A DNA stretch of 64,000 nt from Lentiprolixibacter aurantiacus (GCF_026241225.1 NZ_JAPFQP010000004.1:558001-622000), one strand, 5' to 3'. Positions 50,192 through 59,427 are shown, counted from the stretch's first letter. Notes: a model not told the origin generated them from the sequence alone. Program-made: numbers and translations.

Positions 50192-51322
50192 ATGAGCAAT
50201 GCTGGAATCAGTTTAAAAAATATTTTTTACTTCCTCGGCATCAGTACTTTGGCGGTATGGATCACTATTACCGCCAAGGTGGTACTGATACCCCTGTTGT
50301 TCAGCGTACTGCTTGCCCTTTTCCTCAACCCAATTGTCAATTTTTTTGAGCGACATATTCGCAACAATATCCTGGCCATCCTGGTCTCATATATCACGGC
50401 AGTAATCCCATTTCTGCTGGTTTTAGGCTTCTTTTTCAACCAGTCGCGCATATTGTTTGGCAACCTACCCTCGTCCAGGGATAAATTAAAGGAAAAAATG
50501 ACCCTGGCCATGGACTGGGTGGATCATAAATTTAAGTTGGATGCGGAATCCACTTCACATTGGGTGGAGAAGAATTTCAACTCCATAGTGGATGTCCCGG
50601 CAGATGCTCTGGGCGAAAGCCTGACCTCCACAACCACCGTCATAGCCCATGTGGTGCTGATTATAGTACTCACGTACTTTATACTGCTCTACCGGATTTC
50701 CTTTAAGAATTTTTTACTTGCCCAGGTAGGGCCAGATCAACGGAAAAAACTGGAGGCACTGTTTTTAAAAGTGCAATACCTTACCAAACGCTACCTGATG
50801 GGACAGGCGATTGTAATCGTGATCCTTGGGTTGCTCATCGGAACCGGACTCTGGGCAATTGGGGTGCCTTACGCCTATTTCTGGGGGTTCCTGGCCGGTT
50901 TCCTGGAGATCATTCCATACATTGGCACCACTATTGGGGTGGTATTGCCATTTACCTACATGCTGATCCTCTCTGACACCCTTTGGCAACCTATTGCTGT
51001 AGTAGCACTTTATATCATGATTCAGCAAATAGAAGGTAACCTCATCTCCCCCAACATCATGGGACCCAGCATAAAGATCAACCCATTGTTCATAATACTG
51101 GGGTTGTTTATAGGAGCTATTGTCTGGGGTATACCCGGTATGATCCTTGCGCTGCCTGTCCTCGCGATTACCAAGGAAATCCTCAGGGGCTTTGACCGAA
51201 CAGTTCCATTAAGCTATATAATGGAAAATGGACTGTCCCGAAAAAGCGGGATTTTCCTGGACAAATACGATTTAGGCAAATACCGCCTGATCAAACCCTT
51301 AATGAAGAAGGAGGAAGACTAA
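50192..51322 (+). CDS. AI-2E family transporter (PerM-like)
   Basis: This 376-residue protein has about eight transmembrane segments and the family signatures NPIVNFFERHIRNNILAILV, YFWGFLAGFLEIIPYIGTTI and NLISPNIMGPSIKINPLF. The family includes TqsA-type exporters and Na+/H+ antiporter-like members; the substrate cannot be told from sequence. It follows the hypothetical gene by 18 nt. A 111-nt gap separates it from the pabB-like gene, which is outside the box-bearing region. Confidence 0.88.
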   Translation: MSNAGISLKNIFYFLGISTLAVWITITAKVVLIPLLFSVLLALFLNPIVNFFERHIRNNILAILVSYITAVIPFLLVLGFFFNQSRILFGNLPSSRDKLKEKMTLAMDWVDHKFKLDAESTSHWVEKNFNSIVDVPADALGESLTSTTTVIAHVVLIIVLTYFILLYRISFKNFLLAQVGPDQRKKLEALFLKVQYLTKRYLMGQAIVIVILGLLIGTGLWAIGVPYAYFWGFLAGFLEIIPYIGTTIGVVLPFTYMLILSDTLWQPIAVVALYIMIQQIEGNLISPNIMGPSIKINPLFIILGLFIGAIVWGIPGMILALPVLAITKEILRGFDRTVPLSYIMENGLSRKSGIFLDKYDLGKYRLIKPLMKKEED

Positions 51323-51433
51323 ATACCTTTAAAAGCTCGCCCTCAAAGACTATATCGCTTCATCCAAAAAGAATGTTCCATAGAATCAATTTTCTTGATA
51401 TTTTCGCGAAACTAAAGACACTGTCAGGATTCC

Positions 51434-52381
51434 ATGTTTAGAGAACAGTTGAACAAATGGGGAAAGGAAGGCAAGCCTTTTGTTTTTTTGATCGATTTTG
51501 AGCAACAAAAACCGAGGGCATGGTTAATGGATGAATGTCCTGAGAGTTTCAAATATAACTTCGACGGTATAACCAATGTAGCCCCCAAAAGCAATGGCAA
51601 TAGGGCATTCAGGTTCGATAAAACAGTCCTGGAACAGGATCTTTATCGATTGAAATTTAACCAGGTCAAGGATCAGTTGCTTCGCGGAAACAGCTACCTG
51701 GTAAACCTGACTGTTTCCAGTCCCCTTGAAACGGACCTTACTCTTGAAGAAATTTTCCACGCTTCGGTTTCCCGTTATAAAGTCTGGCTAAAGGATGAAT
51801 TTGTTTGTTTCTCCCCGGAATCTTTTGTGCAGATTAAAAACAACCGGATCTGTACCTTTCCCATGAAGGGTACCATCGACGCTGATTTGAAGGATGCCAG
51901 GGACAGGATTCTGGCCGACAAAAAGGAACAGGCAGAACATGCCACAATTGTAGACCTGTTGCGAAATGACCTGAGCAAGGTGGCTAATAATGTAACCGTA
52001 AATAAATATCGGTACTACGAGGTAATTCAATCCAATTCCAAGAAACTCGGACAGGTTAGTTCGGAAATTTGCGGAAGCCTGCCGGAGGGTTTTGCCAGCT
52101 CCATAGGAGATATCTTGTGGGAATTACTACCCGCCGGTTCCATTTCAGGTGCCCCAAAAAACAAAACCGTCCAGATTATACAGGAAGTCGAAGGAGCGGA
52201 AAGGGGTTATTACACAGGTATTGCAGGCTATTTCGATGGAAAAAACCTGGACAGCTGCATTCTGATCCGGTATATCGATCAGAATTACACGTACAGGAGT
52301 GGTGGTGGAATCACTCACCTTAGTTCTATGGAAGAGGAATATCAGGAACTGATAGACAAGATTTATGTCCCGATTTATTGA
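51434..52381 (+). CDS. pabB: Aminodeoxychorismate synthase component I (PabB-like)
   Basis: This 315-residue chorismate-binding enzyme lacks the long N-terminal domain of TrpE and is short even for PabB, as usual in Bacteroidota. Motifs: LRGNSYLVNLTVSSPLE, FCFSPESFVQI-like CFSPESFVQIKNNRICTFPM, TIVDLLRNDLSKVA, and GSISGAPKNKTVQIIQEVEG plus GYYTGIAGYFDG. It makes 4-amino-4-deoxychorismate for folate. Its end overlaps the aminotransferase class IV gene by 17 nt. A separate glutamine amidotransferase is not in the window. Confidence 0.92.
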   Translation: MFREQLNKWGKEGKPFVFLIDFEQQKPRAWLMDECPESFKYNFDGITNVAPKSNGNRAFRFDKTVLEQDLYRLKFNQVKDQLLRGNSYLVNLTVSSPLETDLTLEEIFHASVSRYKVWLKDEFVCFSPESFVQIKNNRICTFPMKGTIDADLKDARDRILADKKEQAEHATIVDLLRNDLSKVANNVTVNKYRYYEVIQSNSKKLGQVSSEICGSLPEGFASSIGDILWELLPAGSISGAPKNKTVQIIQEVEGAERGYYTGIAGYFDGKNLDSCILIRYIDQNYTYRSGGGITHLSSMEEEYQELIDKIYVPIY

Positions 52382-52970
52382 ATCCATCCGTATTGCGAAT
52401 GGGCTTATCGAAAACCTGTCACTCCACCAGGAAAGGGTAAACCGTACCTTACTGGACTATTCGGCAGGCACCAGGATTCACCTGGAAGAATACATCAAGA
52501 CCCATGCACTTTCGGATCAAATGGTGTACAAATGCAGGGTAATCTACGATTTAAATGAAATTCAGGAAGTACAATATATCCCTTATCAAAAAAGGGTTGT
52601 TGGATCCCTGGCGATCGCAAGGGATAACAGTATAGAATACCACCATAAATACGCTAACCGGGATCATATTAACCGACTATTTTCCAATTCCGGGGCAGAT
52701 GATATTATCATTGTAAAAAACGGTTGCGTAACAGACGCTTCATACGCCAACCTGGTGTTCTGCGATGGGGTGTCATGGTATACCTCAAACACACCCCTGC
52801 TAAAGGGTGTCAGGCGTGAACAACTGATCCGGGATGGCATCATAAAGGAAGCTGCCATCAGGGAAGAGGATATATGTGACTTCAGCACAGTAAGACTGAT
52901 CAACGCCATGATCCCATGGGAGGAGGCTGTTGAGGTGCCGGTTAGTAGGATCGTATTTCCTGCCCCCTGA
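52365..52970 (+). CDS. pabC: Aminotransferase class IV (4-amino-4-deoxychorismate lyase-like)
   Basis: This 201-residue PLP enzyme follows PabB by an overlap and is therefore likely the lyase that releases p-aminobenzoate. Visible are ESIRIANGLIENLSLHQERV, the likely PLP Lys in YHHKYANRD (near residue 86), GADDIIIVKNGCVTDASYAN and NTPLLKGVRREQLI. It is shorter than typical PabC (about 270 residues) but complete for this sub-type. Naming by context and fold. Confidence 0.82.
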   Translation: MSRFIESIRIANGLIENLSLHQERVNRTLLDYSAGTRIHLEEYIKTHALSDQMVYKCRVIYDLNEIQEVQYIPYQKRVVGSLAIARDNSIEYHHKYANRDHINRLFSNSGADDIIIVKNGCVTDASYANLVFCDGVSWYTSNTPLLKGVRREQLIRDGIIKEAAIREEDICDFSTVRLINAMIPWEEAVEVPVSRIVFPAP

Positions 52971-52984
52971 TCAAAAAACCGAAT

Positions 52985-53361
52985 GGAGTACTCACGTCGT
53001 TCATGATGCAGAATGGGAAACCACGACTGCAAATACAAAACCCCAATTCCCTGTCGCGAATTGATTTTTTCTTTTCCATCCCAAAGCTCAAATGAATTTG
53101 GCTTTCTTCTAAAAAGTTACTGGAGTATTCGCCTTGCTCATGATCCAGAATAGGAAACCGGGGCTGCAATTAGAAAATCCACAACTGCTAACCCTGGTGG
53201 TTTTTTGTTTTCCTGCGAAAGCCACTGGATTACTCGCTAATGCTCGTGATCCAGACCGGGAGACAACGACTGCAAATAGAAAACCGCAAACCTTCACAGG
53301 TTTGCCTTTGTTTTTTCCTTCCCCTCAAAAGCTGAAATAAATTTCGCTTTCTCGGGAAAAG
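52985..53361. repeat. Three diverged units of the tRNA-associated repeat family
   Basis: Units begin at 52985, 53122 and 53227, each with the GGA..ACTC(A/G)C...GTGATCC-like opening followed by a CGACTGCAAAT stretch as in the copies at 19018-19230. Hairpins replace each other: CAATTC/GAATTG in unit one, GCAAACCT/AGGTTTGC in unit three, against GACCT/AGGTC in the first locus, so stems are kept while sequence changes. The block AATGAATTTGGCTTTCTTC also recurs. It lies beside tRNA-Val(UAC) in the same relative orientation. Confidence 0.8.
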
Positions 53362-53391
53362 AAAAAACCAGCACCGGATGGTGCTGGTTTT
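53361..53391 (-). terminator. Terminator of tRNA-Val(UAC)
   Basis: CCAGCACC (53368-53375) and GGTGCTGG (53380-53387) form a perfect stem with loop GGAT, followed on the minus strand by a run of six Ts. It is nearly identical to the terminator of tRNA-Val(GAC). Confidence 0.87.
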
Positions 53392-53401
53392 CTGCTTGAT
53401 G

Positions 53402-53476
53402 TGGGCCCTACTGGATTCGAACCAGTGACCCCCTGCTTGTAAGGCAGGTGCTCTGAACCAACTGAGCTAAGAGCCC
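53402..53476 (-). tRNA. tRNA-Val, anticodon UAC
   Basis: The 75-nt minus-strand sequence folds with acceptor GGGCTCT/AGGGCCC (one G-U), D stem GCTC/GAGC, anticodon stem CCTGC/GCAGG with loop CTTACAA (anticodon TAC), and T stem ACTGG/CCAGT with loop TTCGAAT. It reads GUA and other valine codons by wobble. CCA is not encoded. It lies just after folC on the same strand. Confidence 0.94.
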
Positions 53477-53597
53477 TCTTTTTCTATCAATAATATAACC
53501 CTGTGACCTGGGTTTTGTTCGCCGAAGCTCCATTGGAGCGGAGGCGGGTGCAAATATAGGATAGTTTTTTGGTACGAAAAACAAAATTTCAGAAAAA

Positions 53598-54812
53598 TTA
53601 CAATACCTCAGCAACTGTAAAGTTGCTGCCTCCAACAAACACCAGGTCGTCTTTATTCGCGTGCATTAAAGCAGCCCTGTATGCCTCCTGAACTGAAGTA
53701 TAAACCTCTCCCCTCAGATCATGTTGTGCTGCCGCCTTCTGCAGTTCTTCAGCACTTAGTCCTCTTGGAATCTGCGGCCTGGCAAAAAAATATTTAGCCT
53801 TCCCGGGAAATAAGGGTAATATGGCCTGCAGGTCCTTTTCTTTCACAAACCCCAATACCATATGCAACCGCGTATAAGTCTCCTTTGAAAGTTGTTTCAT
53901 TATAAGCGCTATCCCCTCCTGGTTATGCCCTACGTCGAATATTACCTTTGGAGATTCCTGCAAAACCTGCCATCGCCCCAAAAGACCTGTATTTTCGACT
54001 ATAGCATTGAGCCCGCTCTTGATATGGGTTCGGGACACGGAATATCCGCGGAGATGCCTAAGTACAGCTATTACTCCTGCAATATTGAACTTCTGATAAT
54101 CCCCTAATAAATCGGTTTCATAATGGATAGGCTCCTTATTATCACGGGCAAAGTACAGCGGAGCTCCCACCTCTGATGCAACCTCCTCAAAGACTGCTGC
54201 CGTTTCTTCGTGAAACTCACCTATAACAACAGGTACATTGGGCTTCATAATGCCGGCTTTTTCTCTGGCGATTTTCGGCAGGGTATCCCCCAGAAGGTCC
54301 ATATGGTCCATCCCAATATTGGTTATCAGACAAACTTCAGGAGTAATGATATTGGTAGAATCCAAACGGCCACCCAAACCAACCTCTATAATGGCAATAT
54401 CTACCTTCTTTTTCGCAAAGTAATCGAAAGCCATTCCCACAGTCATCTCAAAGAACGAGAGTTTATGATGCTTCAGGTAATCCAGATGACGGCGAACAAA
54501 ACCAATTACAAACTGCTTACTGGCAGGCCTGCCATTGATCCTGATCCGCTCCCGGAAATCCTTAAGGTGAGGTGAAGTATAAAGCCCCACTGTATAGCCG
54601 GCTTCCTGCAGGATAGAGGCCAGCATATGGCTACTGGATCCCTTGCCATTAGTTCCGGCTACATGAATACTTTTGAATTTAAAATGAGGGTTTCCCAGGT
54701 AGGCGGCTAAATGCCTTATACCATCCAGTTTGCCGCTATATGCGTCCTTCCCTTTACGCTGATACATGGGCAGCTGGGCAAACATCCACTCCAGCGTTTC
54801 CTGATAATTCAC
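53598..54812 (-). CDS. folC: Bifunctional folylpolyglutamate synthase/dihydrofolate synthase
   Basis: This 404-residue Mur-ligase-fold enzyme has the ATP loop IHVAGTNGKGSSSHMLASIL near residue 45, TSPHLKDFRERIRING, ALVE-type EVGLGGRLDSTN and GIDHMDLLGDT-like NIGMDHMDLLGDTLPKIARE. It adds glutamate to folates. It starts 4 nt inside the end of the tonB-like gene, so it is co-transcribed with exbB-exbD-tonB, an unusual partner for an essential folate gene. Confidence 0.95.
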   Translation of the reverse strand: MNYQETLEWMFAQLPMYQRKGKDAYSGKLDGIRHLAAYLGNPHFKFKSIHVAGTNGKGSSSHMLASILQEAGYTVGLYTSPHLKDFRERIRINGRPASKQFVIGFVRRHLDYLKHHKLSFFEMTVGMAFDYFAKKKVDIAIIEVGLGGRLDSTNIITPEVCLITNIGMDHMDLLGDTLPKIAREKAGIMKPNVPVVIGEFHEETAAVFEEVASEVGAPLYFARDNKEPIHYETDLLGDYQKFNIAGVIAVLRHLRGYSVSRTHIKSGLNAIVENTGLLGRWQVLQESPKVIFDVGHNQEGIALIMKQLSKETYTRLHMVLGFVKEKDLQAILPLFPGKAKYFFARPQIPRGLSAEELQKAAAQHDLRGEVYTSVQEAYRAALMHANKDDLVFVGGSNFTVAEVL

Positions 54813-55705
54813 TCTCCCAGTTTGAAGTTGACCACCACAAAGCCAATTTGCTGACTGGGTGCTTTGGAATCAGGATTCCATTTGTGAAGAAAAGCCGTTT
54901 TACGTGCGGGTTCCAGCAGACAGGGATGGTTGTTGGTAGTTCCCTTTACTCCTGCCTGGGCATCGATTACCTTACCATTGCGGTCAACCACAATACGAAC
55001 AACAACCCTGCCCTCTTCATTGCATTCCTGCTGTACTTTACCCCTGTTGGCCAGCGAACGACCGGAAAGTCCATATCCGCCTGTCCCACTACCTGTCCCC
55101 GGGCTGCCATAGTAGGTATTTGCATAAGGATCACCATCGGGCTGGCCTTTGTCACCCGCTCCCTGATCATCACCCTCAGCTTCTGCCTCAGCACCTTCAG
55201 CATTGTTTAGTCCGCCCATCAACTCATCTAACTGTTTCTTTTTGGCTTCCCGTTCCTGCCTTGCCTTTTCCTCTGCGGCCTGACGCTCCCTTTCCAGGCG
55301 TTCTGCTTCCTCCCTTGCTTTACGGGCGGCTTCCTCGGCTATGCGTTTTTCGGCTTCCTGTTGTTTGATCCTTATAGCTTCTTCAGATTCCCGGGTAAGC
55401 AGTTCTTCACTTTCCTTTTCGGTTACCATTTCTTCTTCCTGTTCAACAACAGGTTCCGGTAACTGTTCCTCAGGTACTTCCTCCTCCTGTTCCTCTTCCT
55501 GCACGGGTTGCGGTTGTGCTTTAGGTTTTGGCGGTGCCGGCCCTTGCCCGTAGTCTACATAACCAAAATTGACGGTAATCCCGTTTTCAATTGGCGGGTC
55601 CATGTAAGTAAGACCTATGTAGAAAAGTAATAGGAGAAACAGGCTCAGCAGTATAGTGGTAAGCCAGAAGGATTTCTTTTTGTGTCTCGTATCCAGTAAC
55701 GCCAT
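54809..55705 (-). CDS. Energy transducer TonB family protein
   Basis: This 298-residue protein has a short cytoplasmic N-terminus with KKKSFW, one transmembrane helix (LTTILLSLFLLLLFYIGLTY), a long Pro/Glu/Lys/Arg periplasmic spacer (about residues 50-205, partly coiled coil) and a C-terminal TonB-like domain beginning EGRVVVRIVVDRNGKVIDAQ. It couples the ExbB-ExbD motor to outer membrane receptors. It overlaps folC by 4 nt and exbD by 1 nt. Confidence 0.85.
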   Translation of the reverse strand: MALLDTRHKKKSFWLTTILLSLFLLLLFYIGLTYMDPPIENGITVNFGYVDYGQGPAPPKPKAQPQPVQEEEQEEEVPEEQLPEPVVEQEEEMVTEKESEELLTRESEEAIRIKQQEAEKRIAEEAARKAREEAERLERERQAAEEKARQEREAKKKQLDELMGGLNNAEGAEAEAEGDDQGAGDKGQPDGDPYANTYYGSPGTGSGTGGYGLSGRSLANRGKVQQECNEEGRVVVRIVVDRNGKVIDAQAGVKGTTNNHPCLLEPARKTAFLHKWNPDSKAPSQQIGFVVVNFKLGE

Positions 55706-56091
55706 TAGTTGGGGCGCACAGCCAGGATCACCTTATAATTGTTGCGGTTAGCAATATCCATCACATTAACCGCTTCCTTTATGGCGACACTTTCTTCTGC
55801 CCTTAAAATGATCGTGGGCTTCTCCTGGTCCTTAAGTGCCTTTTTTAATTCAATTTCAATGTATTCTCCGTTAATCCTTTCGTTATTGACAAAATACTCC
55901 AGGTTCTTGTTGATAGTCACCGATACGTTTTGGGTATTGGTTGACTTACCCTTTGCTTTTGGCAATAGTAAATCCAGTGCATTGGGTGCATTGGCGGTCA
56001 GCATGAAAAAAATGAGCAGCAAAAAAACAATGTCTGTCATCGAGGACATGCTGAACTGTGGATTGATCTTATTTCTCCCTTTCAGTTTCAT
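55705..56091 (-). CDS. exbD: ExbD/TolR family biopolymer transporter
   Basis: This 128-residue protein has one N-terminal helix with the motor Asp in SSMTDIVFLLLIFFML and a periplasmic domain. That arrangement is the ExbD/TolR pattern. Its start overlaps nothing; it follows exbB by 9 nt and overlaps tonB by 1 nt, completing an ExbB-ExbD-TonB unit. Confidence 0.92.
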   Translation of the reverse strand: MKLKGRNKINPQFSMSSMTDIVFLLLIFFMLTANAPNALDLLLPKAKGKSTNTQNVSVTINKNLEYFVNNERINGEYIEIELKKALKDQEKPTIILRAEESVAIKEAVNVMDIANRNNYKVILAVRPN

Positions 56092-56100
56092 AGCCCGAAA

Positions 56101-56793
56101 TTATACCGGTTCGTTCAACAAATCCAGGAATTCAACCGCATTGGCCTCCATTTTATGGACAACCTTGTCTGTGCGGTTCACAAGGTGGTTGTAACCCATA
56201 TAGGCGATAATACCCACTACCAAACCTGCCACTGTGGTGGTCATGGCCGTATATATTCCTGAGGCAAGTGCCCCCATTTCGGCTTGTCCGCCACTGCTCG
56301 CCATCTGGTGGAAAGCCAGGATCATACCAATAACAGTTCCCAGGAATCCAATCATTGGGGCGGCCCCGGCAATGGTGGCAAGAATGTTTACATTCTTTTC
56401 CAGCTTGTAAACCTCAAGCGTACCGGCATTTTCGATGGCCGTATTGATATCATCGAGGGGCTTTCCGATTCGGGATACCCCTTTTTCCGTGAGTCGTGCT
56501 ACCGGAGAATTGGTCTGGGCACATAAGATTTTTGCCGCTTCCAGTTTGCCATTCATGACATGGTCGCGGATCTGATTCATAAAGTTTTTGTCGATACTGG
56601 AGGCTGCCTTTATAGCAAGAATTCGTTCGAAATAAATGTAGAGGGCCACTGCCAACATGACAAATAGCACTGAGATAATCAGAATGCTGCCCGCACCTCC
56701 GTTTACGATAAGGTCTATTACTGAAAGTGTCTTTTCTTCAGAAATCACTTCCCCTGCTTGTGTCTCGTCCACAAGATCCTGGAATAAAATCAT
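56101..56793 (-). CDS. exbB: MotA/TolQ/ExbB proton channel family protein
   Basis: This 230-residue membrane protein has three helices (residues about 33-55, 142-167 and 178-202). The signatures are LATIAGAAPMIGFLGTVIGM and SGIYTAMTTTVAGLVVGIIA, typical of the MotA/TolQ/ExbB stator. It forms the ion-conducting pentamer around ExbD. First gene of the exbB-exbD-tonB-folC unit, 57 nt downstream of nhaD on the same strand. Confidence 0.93.
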   Translation of the reverse strand: MILFQDLVDETQAGEVISEEKTLSVIDLIVNGGAGSILIISVLFVMLAVALYIYFERILAIKAASSIDKNFMNQIRDHVMNGKLEAAKILCAQTNSPVARLTEKGVSRIGKPLDDINTAIENAGTLEVYKLEKNVNILATIAGAAPMIGFLGTVIGMILAFHQMASSGGQAEMGALASGIYTAMTTTVAGLVVGIIAYMGYNHLVNRTDKVVHKMEANAVEFLDLLNEPV

Positions 56794-56850
56794 AAATTTT
56801 TTTCATTTACAGTTGCCCCTATAACGGCATAAAGTGCATAAAATTATGCC

Positions 56851-58176
56851 TTATAGAACAAAATCTCGCATTAAGATAAATACCACCGCTCCAGCAAGGA
56901 ATCCTGCCAGTGCCAAAACGGATATTTTGCGAAGATACCAGAAGAAATCGATCTTTTCCATACCCATGGCCACAACTCCCGCTGCTGAACCAATAATTAG
57001 CATACTTCCACCAGTTCCGGCGGAGTAGGCGATAAAATGCCATAAGGGGCTATCCATAGGCTGCGAAAACATACCCATACTGGCTGCAACCAGTGGTACA
57101 TTATCGATTACAGCAGATCCAATACCCAGGAGCATAACCACAATATCGGTGTTGGGTATGGCCTGATTCAGGCTTTCAGCATAATGGAACAGATAGCCCA
57201 GAGATTCCAGGGCCGCCACAGCGAGAAGGATTCCCAAAAAGAACAGGATACTGGGAAGTTCGATCTTTGAGAGCGACTTGTGCACAGGGCTGTGGTGAGA
57301 AGCAGCGTCGCTTTCTCCGTCAACCGTTGTGATGCTGATCTTGGCATTACTATATATCTCGGCAAAGGTAGCTACCAGTGCCAGGGACAGCATCATGCCC
57401 ACGTAGGGAGGCAAATGGGTAATAGTCTTGAAAAAGGGTACAAAAACAATAGCTCCCAGACCCAGATAGAGCATGATCGGCCCATAAGGGGATTTAGAAG
57501 TTTCTATTTCCCCCATAGATTCTATATTGCCCTTAAAAGCCTTAAAATTCTGCGCGATCAGGGTAGGTACTACCATACACATAATGGAAGGCACCAGGAC
57601 CGTGATCACCAGTTGCGATGCCGATACTTTATCCGCAATCCACAACATGGTGGTAGTTACATCACCTATTGGAGACCAGGCTCCCCCTGCATTGGCATTG
57701 ATGATAATCAGTCCCGCAAACCACAGGCGCGTTTCCCTATCCTGAATTACTTTCTGCAGGATGGTAACAAGTACAATTGTTGCGGTCAGGTTATCTATAA
57801 TTGCCGATAAAACAAAAGCCAGAATAGAAAATAACCAGAGAAGCTTTTTCTTGCTTCTGGTCTTGATATAGCCTTTGATCGTAGCAAAACCATCAAAATA
57901 GTCAATGATTTCCACTATGGTCATGGCTCCCAGCAGGAAAACCAGGATCTCTGCCGTTTTCCCCAGGTGGTGCAGCAACATCTCATCCAGATGTGAAGGC
58001 TCCAATTCCTTTAGCTCCGCATTTACCTCGAATACCGGCAGGTGAGTAAGGGCAATTATAGCCCATAATATGGCCATCATGGCCAGTGCCGGTATGAGTT
58101 TATCTATCTTGAGATTATGTTCCAGGGTAATTGCGAGGTATCCTACTAAGAAAACAATGATAATAATGGTTTCCAT
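56851..58176 (-). CDS. nhaD: Sodium:proton antiporter NhaD
   Basis: This 441-residue protein has about 12 helices. The family signatures are LGAMTIVEIIDYFDGFATIK, LSAIIDNLTATIVLVTIL, NANAGGAWSPIGDVTTTMLW and GIGSAVIDNVPLVAASMGMF, with the buried acidic residues typical of NhaD. It expels Na+ in exchange for protons, which suits a marine cell. It starts 15 nt after the dehydrogenase gene and may share its transcript. Confidence 0.93.
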   Translation of the reverse strand: METIIIIVFLVGYLAITLEHNLKIDKLIPALAMMAILWAIIALTHLPVFEVNAELKELEPSHLDEMLLHHLGKTAEILVFLLGAMTIVEIIDYFDGFATIKGYIKTRSKKKLLWLFSILAFVLSAIIDNLTATIVLVTILQKVIQDRETRLWFAGLIIINANAGGAWSPIGDVTTTMLWIADKVSASQLVITVLVPSIMCMVVPTLIAQNFKAFKGNIESMGEIETSKSPYGPIMLYLGLGAIVFVPFFKTITHLPPYVGMMLSLALVATFAEIYSNAKISITTVDGESDAASHHSPVHKSLSKIELPSILFFLGILLAVAALESLGYLFHYAESLNQAIPNTDIVVMLLGIGSAVIDNVPLVAASMGMFSQPMDSPLWHFIAYSAGTGGSMLIIGSAAGVVAMGMEKIDFFWYLRKISVLALAGFLAGAVVFILMRDFVL

Positions 58177-58191
58177 ATGGTTGGTTTATTA

Positions 58192-59427
58192 TTAGACGAG
58201 TTGTTTTAAAGCGATTTCAAATGCTGTTTTACTCAGGCTTTTTTTGGATGCATTTTGCTTAAAGATATTCAAAATTGCTTTTCTAATAGTATCTGAGGTA
58301 TCATTAAATATTTTTTCATCATCCATTGACACCCTGCGTTCCATAAAATAAGCAAAAACGCGTGCCATACCGCAGTTTGAGATAAAATCCGGAATTAGGC
58401 TGATGCGTTCGTCCGTGTATTCCATAATGGGCCCGAAAAAGATTTCCTTATCCGCAAATGGAACATTGGCCCCGCAGGAAATCACCTCCAGTCCGGTATC
58501 GATCATCTGGGAGATTTGTTCCTGGGTAATAAGCCTGGAAGCCGCACAGGGTGCAAATATTTCCGTAGGCAAACTCCAGATGCGTTCGTTTATTTCATCA
58601 AATGGAATCAATATATCTGCATCCGCAATGAGGAGTGTATTTCCTTTTTTATGCAGGAAAAAATGCTTAATCTCTTCAAAGCTGAATCCGTCTTCCTTAA
58701 TAACACCACCCACACGATCAATAATACCTACTATTTTAGCTCCCATCTGAGCCAGGTAGAAGGCTGCTGCCGCTCCAACATTTCCAAAACCCTGCACAAC
58801 GGCCTTTTTCCCGATCACGGTGCCTCCGTAAATGTCGTAATAATGTCTTATGGCCTCTGCAACGCCGAAACCGGTAATCATGTCGGCCACCGTATATTTT
58901 TTGGAAATATCCGGGGAGTACTGTTCGTTTTCAAGAACTTTTATAACCCCCAGTCGTAGCTGTCCGATCCGGTTGATCTTGTCGGCTTCAGTTGGGCGGA
59001 AATGCCCATTGAATACGCCTTCCTGCGGATGCCAGACACCTGCTTCTTCCGTTATGGGGATTACTTCATGAATCTCATCCACATTCAGATCGCCACCAGT
59101 ACCATAATAACTTTTAAGCAGTGGAGAAACTGCGCGGTACCATCTTTCAAGCACGCCTTTTTTGCGGGGATCATGTGGATTGAAATTGATCCCTGATTTG
59201 GCCCCGCCAATCGGAGGTCCTGAAACGGTGAATTTCACCTCCATGGTTTTAGCCAGGGATAGCACTTCATTCATATCCAGGCCTTCACGCATTCGGGTTC
59301 CTCCGCCGGCTGCACCACCTCGAAGAGAGTTGATTACTGTCCAACCTTCAGCTTCTGTTTCCGAATCTTTCCAGTTGAAAACAATTTCCGGAGGTTTATT
59401 CTCGTATTTTTTTAGTAGTTCTTTCAT
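58192..59427 (-). CDS. Glu/Leu/Phe/Val dehydrogenase
   Basis: This 411-residue amino acid dehydrogenase has PIGGAKSGINFNPHDPRKKG with the catalytic Lys, YYGTGGDLNVDEIHEVIP, and a C-terminal NAD(P) domain with VVQGFGNVGAAAAFYLAQMG. Length and pattern suit the superfamily in general; I cannot decide between glutamate and branched-chain substrates. It precedes nhaD on the same strand. The glutamate synthase gene at 61.2 kb also concerns ammonium, though on the other strand. Confidence 0.9.
   Translation of the reverse strand: MKELLKKYENKPPEIVFNWKDSETEAEGWTVINSLRGGAAGGGTRMREGLDMNEVLSLAKTMEVKFTVSGPPIGGAKSGINFNPHDPRKKGVLERWYRAVSPLLKSYYGTGGDLNVDEIHEVIPITEEAGVWHPQEGVFNGHFRPTEADKINRIGQLRLGVIKVLENEQYSPDISKKYTVADMITGFGVAEAIRHYYDIYGGTVIGKKAVVQGFGNVGAAAAFYLAQMGAKIVGIIDRVGGVIKEDGFSFEEIKHFFLHKKGNTLLIADADILIPFDEINERIWSLPTEIFAPCAASRLITQEQISQMIDTGLEVISCGANVPFADKEIFFGPIMEYTDERISLIPDFISNCGMARVFAYFMERRVSMDDEKIFNDTSDTIRKAILNIFKQNASKKSLSKTAFEIALKQLV

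Noticed and set aside
53109-53340. Open frames over the second repeat block
   Set aside because: Same reason; the translated strings are again the repeat family read in frame and not a protein.
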